A stretch of DNA of 64,000 nt, taken from positions 56,961 through 120,960 of the forward strand of contig NZ_JBHSGR010000016.1 of the NCBI RefSeq assembly GCF_042654585.1. Reading direction: 5' to 3'. Shown piece after piece: positions 59,001 through 64,000 of this stretch. The stretch is from Geodermatophilus arenarius. GTDB taxonomy: Bacteria > Actinomycetota > Actinomycetes > Mycobacteriales > Geodermatophilaceae. The position numbers were made by a program, and so were the translations under genes. Position 1 is the first letter of the stretch. Every line of letters begins with the position of its first letter. The notes below the pieces were generated by a model. The model ran no database searches, was not told the origin of the DNA, and saw nothing but the letters and a program-made list of their open reading frames with translations.

Positions 59001-59285
59001 GGCGACCCGCGCGGTGATCCGGGTGCGCAGCTCGGCGGCGGCCTTGCGGCTGAAGGTCAGGACGAGGACCTGCTCGGGGTCGACGCCGCGGTCGATGCGG
59101 GCGGCGACGGCCTCGACGATCGTCGTCGTCTTGCCGGTGCCGGGGCCGGCGAGCACCAGCAGCGGGCCGCCGGCGTGGTCGACGACGGCCTGCTGGGTGG
59201 GGTCCAGCCGCGGCGGCCCCACCGGTTCCCGGTGCGGCTGCACGAGCCGGTAGACCGGCGCACCCTCGTCCCCCCGCAGTGCCAC
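56097..59285 (-). CDS. adnA: AdnA-like helicase-nuclease with Fe-S cysteines
   Basis: 1062-aa partner of AdnB. Motor: LVLAGPGTGKTTTIVEAVAA near residue 48, LFVDEYQDTDPAQVELLELL near 262, VVGDPDQAIYAFRGA, LLTAHASKGLEWDVVCVAGV near 640, YVAATRARKRLVVTA near 705. The nuclease part has DRLERDAAGRLVVVDLKTG near 935. A cysteine in TFQRCPLKWVLG and the terminal HCGRCPARRSCPLHE give the C...CxxCx5C iron-sulfur pattern of AddB/RecB-type nucleases. GTG 59285 overlaps a GGAGG. Rv3202c homologue. Confidence 0.9.
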   Translation of the reverse strand: MALRGDEGAPVYRLVQPHREPVGPPRLDPTQQAVVDHAGGPLLVLAGPGTGKTTTIVEAVAARIDRGVDPEQVLVLTFSRKAAAELRTRITARVARTIREPLARTFHSYAYGVLRRAALLRGEAPPRLLTAAEQDAVVAELLRGDLAGEGAVRWPASLLPALATAGFRGELRELLLRATERGVDPELLAAWGRETGTDAWLHAAAFQEQYEAVTAFSTAGGGDASGYDPAELVRAAIAELEDDPELLRQERARARWLFVDEYQDTDPAQVELLELLAGGGGDLVVVGDPDQAIYAFRGAEPRGIVEFPDRFRTVDGRPAQRLSLGVSRRSGPALLEVGRRVAEALPGPWEHRRLQPVEGADAGRAEVHVFGSAAVEAAYVADTLRRAHLVDGVPWSDMAVVVRTVLAIGPLRRALTSAGVPVEVSTDDLPLAAQPAVAPLLAALTALLPRPGDEPGALALDEPGAEALLASPLGGATVLDLRRLRRAVRIAQAQRGVDADERGTPLATALADAPLLEELPEAVARPARRVAAVLAAGRVVLARDGSAEDVLWAMWQRSGLAGRWARASAAGGAAGAAADRDLDAVVALFDAAAGFVDRLPSATVGAFVEHLSAQELPGLTGAERDAATDAVRLLTAHASKGLEWDVVCVAGVQEGIWPDLRDRGTLLGTELLVERVAGIDGTSVDRRTQMLAEERRLFYVAATRARKRLVVTAVEGALDGPDAGATASRFLDLVVAPPDDGRPLTPLPRSLTLPALVAELRRAVSDPQTDPARRSAAAAVLRRLAAEGVPGASPEDWWGLAPLSDDAPLVPDDEVVRVRPSAIETFQRCPLKWVLGAVGAEAAPESHRTVGSAVHAVAQKVAEGLPAAEARAALAEELDALDLGPGWADQRQRVAARDMLERFLGWHTANRRELLAAEADFDVTVGRARIRGQVDRLERDAAGRLVVVDLKTGRTHAKEVDTHGQLAAYQVAVAAGAFGDHGSAPGGASLLQVGTGTRAKEQAQDALPPDVPLGETWAGQLVAEVGEGMGAATFEVRTGSHCGRCPARRSCPLHERGRQVTA

Positions 59286-59638
59286 CCTCCGATGACACCA
59301 CGACTCACCGACAGCGCCGCAGAGCGCTTCGTCACGCGGGCGGGTCCCCGACCCGGTACCGGTGCCCGGTCTCGCCGGGGAGGCGGTCCGGCAGCGCCTC
59401 GTCCACCGGCCGCCGGAGGCGCCCTCCTGCCCGGTGCCCCGGTTCGGGTCGTCGCCGCCGAGGGTGCGGGCGCCGACCGGCACCGCGCCGACGCGGGCCA
59501 CGAGCCGGTCCGCCGTCGGGTTCGGGTCGGCCGGGTGCGGGGTCGGCCGGGTGCGGGGTCGGCCAGGTGCGGGGTCGGCCAGGTGCGGGGTCGGCCAGGA
59601 CGTGTCGCCGCCCGGGCCGGCGATGGAGCCGTCCGGCC
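59286..59638. other. 353-bp gap upstream of adnA
   Basis: No gene recognised. The right half holds the 16-bp minisatellite at 59534-59597. The minus-strand frame upstream of adnA stays open through this gap, but its composition (Arg/Pro/Thr-rich, repeat-derived) does not look like protein. Confidence 0.5.
59534..59597. repeat. 16-bp minisatellite, four units
   Basis: Four consecutive units of the form GGTGCGGGGTCGGCC plus A or G (59534-59549, 59550-59565, 59566-59581, 59582-59597), with a degenerate fifth to the left. Sixteen is not a multiple of three, so this is a noncoding repeat. Confidence 0.85.
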
Positions 59639-59971
59639 TCAGGGCCAGGCGACGGCGGCCAGGTCGACCCGGCCGTCGCGCACCGGCACGCCCTCCCCGG
59701 CCAGGAGCTGCAGCTGGCGCACCCGCACGGGCTCGGCGCAGGTGCCGTCGGCGCGGACCACCCGGTACCAGGGCACCGCCGCCCCGCCGCCGCCACCGGA
59801 CAGCGCGCGGGCCACCCGCCGGGGCCCGACGCCGACCAGCCGGCCGATCGCCCCGTAGGTGCTCACCCGGCCCGGCGGGATCGACTCGACGGCGTCGTAC
59901 ACCGCCTCGTCGACGTCGGCGGCGTCCACCGCGGACGGGCGGCGCGGCTCCCCGGGCGGCCGGGGGCTCAC
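59639..59971 (-). CDS. Alkyltransferase-like (ATL) protein of the MGMT family
   Basis: 110-aa DNA-binding domain related to O6-alkylguanine transferases. It has VYDAVESIPPGRVSTYGAIG (helix-turn-helix with the arginine finger) and GPRRVARAL. In place of the PCHR active-site cysteine it reads VPWYRVVRADG, with Trp at the cysteine position. ATL proteins bind alkylated guanine without repairing it and hand the lesion to nucleotide excision repair. GTG 59971 overlaps the upstream stop by 4 bp. Probable counterpart of Rv3204. Confidence 0.9.
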   Translation of the reverse strand: MSPRPPGEPRRPSAVDAADVDEAVYDAVESIPPGRVSTYGAIGRLVGVGPRRVARALSGGGGGAAVPWYRVVRADGTCAEPVRVRQLQLLAGEGVPVRDGRVDLAAVAWP

Positions 59972-60996
59972 AGCCGGTAGTCGCTGTGCGCCTGCCACCA
60001 GGCGTAGAGCGCGGCGAGGTCGGCCTGCGTGCCACCCGGCGCCCCGACGATGCCCTCGACGAGGGCCGCGTCGTCGGTCCAGGTGATGACCACCGCGTTG
60101 TTCTCGGTGTCGATGGCGCACGCCACCAGGCCGCTGTTGCTCCCGCCGCCCCACGAGCCGATGCCGGTCGTCGCGGTGCAGTCCTGCCCCTCGGGGAGCT
60201 GCGCCAGTCCCTGGTTCGAGGCGTCGTCCGTGAACACCGCGTCCATCGTCGCCTTGTCGGGGTACTGGAAGAACTCGGCCTGCTGCGGACCGGGCTGGGT
60301 GGTGCTCGCGCCGCACGACGCGTGGGCGACGTCGCCGTCGCCGGCGAGCGCGGCCTCCGCGCAGTCGGTGAAGTCGACCGGGAGGATCGCCAGCAGGTCC
60401 CCGCCGGGCCCGGACCCACCCGTCGTCGGGGCCGCGCTGGTCGACGACGACGGCGCACTCGGGGACGGGCGCGACGACGTGCCGGCCGACGACTCGGCCG
60501 AGGTGGTCGTGGCGCCGGCCGCGGGGGCCGGGTCGTCGTCCCGGAGGACGACGAACAGGACGACCGCGGCGGCGACCACGAGGACCAGAGCGGCGACGAG
60601 GCCGATGACCAGCCCGCGCCGGTTGCGTCCCGGTCCCGGGCCCCCGGGCTGCCCGTACGGGGCCGGCTGCCCGTACTGACCGGGCTGGCCGTACTGACCC
60701 GGCGGCCCGTACTGACCGGGCTGGCCGTACTGACCCGGCTGGCCCTGGCCGTACTGGCCGGGCTGGCCGTACGGGCCGGCCTGGCCCGGCTGGCCCTGGC
60801 CGTACTGGCCCGGCTGGCCGTACTGGCCCGGCTGGCCGTACTGACCCGGCTGGCCCTGGCCGTACTGACCCGGCTGGCCGTACTGACCCGGCTGGCCCTG
60901 GCCGTACTGACCCGGCTGGCCCTGGCCGGGCTGGCCCGGCTGGCCCTGACCGTACGGATCCGGCTGGCCGGGCGGGCCGTAGGGCGGCTGACTCAT
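59968..60996 (-). CDS. Membrane-anchored protein with Gln/Gly/Pro/Tyr repeat tail
   Basis: 342 aa. Residues 1-115 are tandem YGQPGQ/YGQGQPGQ repeats, a disordered cytoplasmic tail. One transmembrane helix (GLVIGLVAALVLVVAAAVVL) near 132-155 follows RRNR-like basic residues. Next come a Ser/Thr/Pro linker and an extracellular domain of about 135 residues with four cysteines (VDFTDCAEAALAGDGDVAHA, QDCTATTG, GLVACAIDTENNAVVITWTD). Layout resembles actinobacterial proteins that cap signalling or cell-envelope clusters. GGGAGG 5 nt before ATG 60996. Coupled to the ATL gene, a combination with no obvious logic. Confidence 0.8.
   Translation of the reverse strand: MSQPPYGPPGQPDPYGQGQPGQPGQGQPGQYGQGQPGQYGQPGQYGQGQPGQYGQPGQYGQPGQYGQGQPGQAGPYGQPGQYGQGQPGQYGQPGQYGPPGQYGQPGQYGQPAPYGQPGGPGPGRNRRGLVIGLVAALVLVVAAAVVLFVVLRDDDPAPAAGATTTSAESSAGTSSRPSPSAPSSSTSAAPTTGGSGPGGDLLAILPVDFTDCAEAALAGDGDVAHASCGASTTQPGPQQAEFFQYPDKATMDAVFTDDASNQGLAQLPEGQDCTATTGIGSWGGGSNSGLVACAIDTENNAVVITWTDDAALVEGIVGAPGGTQADLAALYAWWQAHSDYRL
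60650..60985. repeat. In-frame tandem repeats coding the YGQPGQ tail
   Basis: Nearly identical 18-nt and 24-nt units on the minus strand coding YGQPGQ and YGQGQPGQ. Copy number may vary between strains and hinder assembly. Confidence 0.8.
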
Positions 60997-61073
60997 GGGG
61001 ACCTCCCGCTGACGTGCCCCGGAGGATAGGGAGACGTCGGGTGCGGCGGACCCCTCCGACGCGTCGCGGCGGG

Positions 61074-61676
61074 CTAGGCCCGGCGGCCGAAGCGGGCCAG
61101 CAGGCGCCGCTGCGGGGCGGCGCCGTCGGGCAGCTCGACCGCCGGCGCGAACAGGCCGGGCACGCCGTCGGCGGGCAGCCGCGCGGCCATCGCCTCCGCC
61201 GCACGGACCAGCGCCGGGTCCAGCGCCTCGTCCCCGCCGGTGGCGCGCGCGAGGTCCCAGGCGTGCACGGTGAGGTCGGCGGTGAGCTCCTCGACGTACT
61301 CGCGGGCCGGCGTCGGGCCGCGGGACAGGTGCACGGTGCCGGCCGCCAGGTCGGCGGTGGCGACGGCGGCCAGCGCCTCGTCCGCGACGGTCTCCCACGC
61401 CGTGAGCGGGTCGTCGCCGAGCAGCGCGTCGGTCCCGGCCGGCACGCGCGCGGCGACGGCGTCGAGGGGCTCACCGGCCAGCAGCCCGGGCACCCAGTGC
61501 GCCTCACCGACCAGGTGCGCGACCAGGTCGGCCACCGTCCAGCCGGGCAGCGCCTCGAGGTCCCACTGCCCCGGCTCGACGGCGTCGACGCGGTCGGTGA
61601 ACGTGGCCTGGGCGCGCTGGAAGAGCTCCAGCAGCTCGGTCGGTGACGTCGGCTCGGGCACCGGACCAGTCAACAC
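61074..61676 (-). CDS. TIGR03086 / maleylpyruvate isomerase-like (DinB-fold) protein
   Basis: 200 aa. The N-terminal DinB-like bundle has TELLELFQRAQATFTDRVDA and WTVADLVAHLVGEAHWV, with histidines typical of the metal site. The C-terminal part has ELTADLTVHAWDLARATGGD and PQRRLLARFGRRA. Characterised relatives use mycothiol. GTG 61676 follows a hairpin directly; a second GTG at 61661 is possible. A dead paralogue fragment is at 27045-27431. Confidence 0.87.
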   Translation of the reverse strand: MLTGPVPEPTSPTELLELFQRAQATFTDRVDAVEPGQWDLEALPGWTVADLVAHLVGEAHWVPGLLAGEPLDAVAARVPAGTDALLGDDPLTAWETVADEALAAVATADLAAGTVHLSRGPTPAREYVEELTADLTVHAWDLARATGGDEALDPALVRAAEAMAARLPADGVPGLFAPAVELPDGAAPQRRLLARFGRRA

Positions 61677-61684
61677 GGACGCCG

Positions 61685-61717
61685 AGGGCCCGGCACCCGT
61701 CACGGGTGCCGGGCCCT
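61685..61717 (-). terminator. Perfect 16-bp hairpin after moeZ
   Basis: Arms 61685-61700 and 61702-61717 around one central base, between the moeZ stop and the start of the TIGR03086 gene. It should end the moeZ transcript. Confidence 0.75.
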
Positions 61718-61792
61718 GGTGAGGCGCCGGAACGGCCTCGTCCCCGGGTCCCGCGGCGCGCGCAGCGTGTCGTGGGGAGGGACGAGGTCCTC

Positions 61793-62953
61793 CTAGTAGG
61801 TGGGCAGCGTCTTGTCGATCCGCGTGGCCCACGCCGTCACGCCGCCCTGGACGTGCACGGCGTCCTTGAAGCCGGCGTTCTTGACCGCGGCGAGCACCTC
61901 GGCCGAGCGGACGCCGGTCTTGCAGTGCAGCACGATCGGCTTGTCGTTCGGCAGCCGCGACAGGGCGCGGCCGGAGAGGATCTCGTCCTTGGGGATGAGG
62001 GTCGCGCCCGGGATCGAGACGATCTCGTACTCGTTGGGCTCGCGGACGTCGATCAGCTCGAAGTCCTTGCCCGCGTCCATCATGTCCTTGAGCTCGTCGA
62101 CGGTGATGGTCGAACCGGCCGCGGCCTCCTGGGCCTCGACCGACACGACGCCGCAGAAGGCCTCGTAGTCGATGAGCCCGGTGATCGGCTCGGCCTCGGG
62201 GTCCTTGCGCACCTTGATCGTGCGGAAGGTCATCTCCAGGGCGTCGTAGACCATGAGCCGGCCGAGCAGCGTCTCGCCGATGCCGGTGATCAGCTTGACC
62301 GCCTCGGTGGCCTGGATGGCGCCGATGGTCGCGCACAGCACGCCGAGCACGCCGCCCTCGGCGCAGGAGGGGACCATCCCGGGCGGCGGCGGGACCGGGT
62401 ACAGGTCGCGGTAGTTGGGCCCGTGCTCGTTCCAGAACACCGAGACCTGGCCGTCGAAGCGGTAGATCGAGCCCCACACGTAGGGCTTGCCCAGCAGCAC
62501 GCACGCGTCGTTGACCAGGTAGCGCGTGGCGAAGTTGTCGGTGCCGTCGACGATGAGGTCGTACTGGCTGAAGATGTCGAGGACGTTGTCGCTGTCCAGG
62601 CGCGTCTCGTGCAGCCGGACGTCGATCAGCGGGTTGATCTCCTTGATGGAGTCGCGCGCGCTCTCCGCCTTCGACCGGCCGACGTCGGACTGCCCGTGGA
62701 TGATCTGGCGCTGCAGGTTCGACTCGTCGACGACGTCGAACTCGACGATGCCGAGCGTGCCGACGCCCGCGGCGGCCAGGTACATCAGCACCGGCGAGCC
62801 CAGGCCACCGGCGCCGACGGCGAGCACCTTGGCGTTCTTGAGCCGCTTCTGCCCGTCCATCCCGACGTCCGGGATGATCAGGTGGCGGCTGTAGCGGCGG
62901 ACCTCGTCGATCGACAGGTCGGCGGCGGGCTCCACCAGGGGTGGCAGGGACAC
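61793..62953 (-). CDS. moeZ: MoeZ: adenylyltransferase plus rhodanese sulfurtransferase
   Basis: Activates ubiquitin-like sulfur carriers (MoaD, CysO, ThiS type) by adenylation and supplies sulfur. 386 aa: E1-like domain with VLAVGAGGLGSPVLMYLAAA near residue 45, QRQIIHG arginines, DGTDNFATRYLVNDAC near 135, and zinc-less FCGVVSVE region. A rhodanese domain near 285-380 has the catalytic cysteine in VLHCKTGVRSAEVL. GTG 62953 is 5 nt after GAGGAG. Rv3206c homologue, beside DUF3152 as in mycobacteria. Confidence 0.95.
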   Translation of the reverse strand: MSLPPLVEPAADLSIDEVRRYSRHLIIPDVGMDGQKRLKNAKVLAVGAGGLGSPVLMYLAAAGVGTLGIVEFDVVDESNLQRQIIHGQSDVGRSKAESARDSIKEINPLIDVRLHETRLDSDNVLDIFSQYDLIVDGTDNFATRYLVNDACVLLGKPYVWGSIYRFDGQVSVFWNEHGPNYRDLYPVPPPPGMVPSCAEGGVLGVLCATIGAIQATEAVKLITGIGETLLGRLMVYDALEMTFRTIKVRKDPEAEPITGLIDYEAFCGVVSVEAQEAAAGSTITVDELKDMMDAGKDFELIDVREPNEYEIVSIPGATLIPKDEILSGRALSRLPNDKPIVLHCKTGVRSAEVLAAVKNAGFKDAVHVQGGVTAWATRIDKTLPTY

Positions 62954-63074
62954 GCTTGCTCCTCGGGTCTCGACCAGCGGCCCCAGGACGGCGGGGCCTG
63001 CGTTCGACGGTCCAACAGGGTGGCACGCGGGTCTGTTCCCGCCCTCCCCGCCCCGGCGTCCGGGGCGGGCCGGG

Positions 63075-64000
63075 TCAGGGGTACGGCCAGGCGTTCTTGG
63101 CGCAGCCCTCGAGGCCGAGGGTCTGCTGCTGCATCACGGGGGCGACCTGGCCGGGACCGGGGCAGTCCTGGTGGCCGTTGCCCAGCGCGTGCCCGACCTC
63201 GTGGTTGACGACGTACTGGCGGTACGTGGCGACGTCGCCCTGGTAGTCGGGGACGGCGGTCTCCCAGCGGGCCAGGTTGATGACCGCGCGCTCGCCGTAG
63301 CGGCAGGAGGTGTAGCCGCCGGTGCCCACGCCCGGGCAGTAGCGCTCCATGCTGCCGGGGCTGACGAGGCTGACCCGGAAGTCGTAGGAACCGGCGTCGG
63401 TGGTGTCCACGCGCTGGAAGGACATCCGGCCGCCGTTCCCCCACGAGCGGGGGTCGCCGAGGGTGGCCTCCACCGCGGCCGCGAACGCCGCCCCGTCGAC
63501 GCCGATCCCGTCCTCGACCTCGACGACGAAGCGCTGCAGCGGCCCGGTGCCGTAGACCCCCGAGCTGCCGGGGACGACCGCCACGGTGCCCGCGCCCTGC
63601 TCCACGTACGTGCCGGCCGCGGGCGCCGGGAGGCCGGTCGGGCCGGCGTCGCCCTCCGCGGGCGCGGTGGGCGCGGGGGTGTCCGTCGGGGTCGCGCTCG
63701 GCGTCGAGGAGGCCGCCGACGTGGCGGTCGCCGTCGAGGAGGCCACCGACCCCGTGCTGCCGGCGGTCGCGCCCACCCGGGCCGGCGTGCCCGGACCGAG
63801 CAGGTCGAGCACGGTCAGCACGGTGGCGACGACGAGCAGCGGGATCGCGTAGGCGCGCCAGCCCCACCGGGCCACGAACCGGCCCACCGGGCCTCGCCGG
63901 CGCCGCTGCGGCCGCGCGGCCCGGCGACCGGCGGCGGGAGCCGCCCCCGGCTCCGCGGGCCGCGGGGGACGGGGCCGCGCCGGCGGGTCGCGGCGGTCGG
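63075..64000 (-). CDS. DUF3152 membrane-anchored zincin-like protein, 5' end outside the window
   Basis: Homologue of Rv3207c. One membrane helix (AYAIPLLVVATVLTVLDLLG), a Ser/Thr/Ala-rich linker, then the DUF3152 domain with VVNHEVGHALGNGHQDC near its end. This is an HExxHxxxxxH metzincin-type zinc site. The first start codon inside the window is GTG 63887 (270 aa). The frame remains open to the right edge and codes a basic Arg/Pro-rich segment, as expected for a cytoplasmic tail before the helix, so the true start is probably beyond 64000. Confidence 0.85.
   Translation of the reverse strand, partial: DRRDPPARPRPPRPAEPGAAPAAGRRAARPQRRRRGPVGRFVARWGWRAYAIPLLVVATVLTVLDLLGPGTPARVGATAGSTGSVASSTATATSAASSTPSATPTDTPAPTAPAEGDAGPTGLPAPAAGTYVEQGAGTVAVVPGSSGVYGTGPLQRFVVEVEDGIGVDGAAFAAAVEATLGDPRSWGNGGRMSFQRVDTTDAGSYDFRVSLVSPGSMERYCPGVGTGGYTSCRYGERAVINLARWETAVPDYQGDVATYRQYVVNHEVGHALGNGHQDCPGPGQVAPVMQQQTLGLEGCAKNAWPYP

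Noticed and set aside
52661..59285. Plus-strand frames of about 1150 and 1367 codons opposite the AdnAB genes.
   Set aside because: They are shadows of the helicase genes: His/Arg/Gly-rich, with no domains, and the minus strand carries complete helicase motifs.
59285..60458. Long N-terminal extension of AdnA through the upstream gap into the membrane-protein gene.
   Set aside because: The sequence is antisense or repeat-derived; the AdnA family begins close to YRLVQPH just after GTG 59285.

Overview
The window is very GC-rich (about three quarters G+C by eye), densely coding, and uses many GTG starts. Its gene content (WhiB7, mycoredoxin, AdnA/AdnB, DUF2342, DUF3152, MoeZ, a HisN-type histidinol phosphatase) is actinobacterial. 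The right half follows the order of the Mycobacterium tuberculosis Rv3193c-Rv3207c block: UPF0182, PDZ/Lon-like protease, DUF2342, E1-like protein, ABC1 kinase, whiB7, uvrD2, mycoredoxin, nudC, adnB, adnA, alkyltransferase-like protein, moeZ, DUF3152. M16, ANTAR and DUF2795 proteins together with the extreme GC suggest a soil actinobacterium, perhaps Geodermatophilaceae. That family assignment is an inference.

Layout. 0-10 kb is housekeeping: Cys-tRNA deacylase, SRAP abasic-site sensor, an aldehyde dehydrogenase, and aroA-rsgA followed by hisN. 10-20 kb is metabolism: a tightly overlapped aldo-keto reductase/XdhC/xylulokinase operon, cbs-metB transsulfuration genes, map divergent from a small XRE regulator, and a P450 with its ferredoxin. 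20-28 kb lies between two nearly identical initiator tRNA genes. It holds accessory genes (hemerythrin, two ABM-type proteins, a NarL-type two-component system, an alpha/beta hydrolase) and then 1.4 kb of decayed gene fragments.

28-43 kb is the conserved mycobacterial-type block, including whiB7 behind an apparent leader ORF, a hairpin and an AT-rich promoter element. 43-52 kb is an insertion relative to mycobacteria: an M16 peptidase pair, a DUF2510 protein, a Ser/Thr kinase overlapped with an M20 peptidase, a hydrolase and acetyltransferases. 52-64 kb returns to the conserved block with the AdnAB helicase-nuclease, an alkyltransferase-like protein, moeZ and a DUF3152 protease-like protein running off the right edge.

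Three features recur. First, a TAnnnT -10 element lies 6-8 nt before the start codon of a dozen genes, which predicts leaderless mRNAs. Second, three genes have no ATG, GTG or TTG at their N terminus and appear to start at CTG followed by AGC. Third, several proteins lack a signature site of their family: NudC without zinc-ribbon cysteines, a uridine-kinase-like protein without a P-loop, an alkyltransferase without its cysteine, an E1-like protein with a degenerate nucleotide loop, and an XdhC without its N-terminal domain. No CRISPR array, prophage or insertion sequence was seen.
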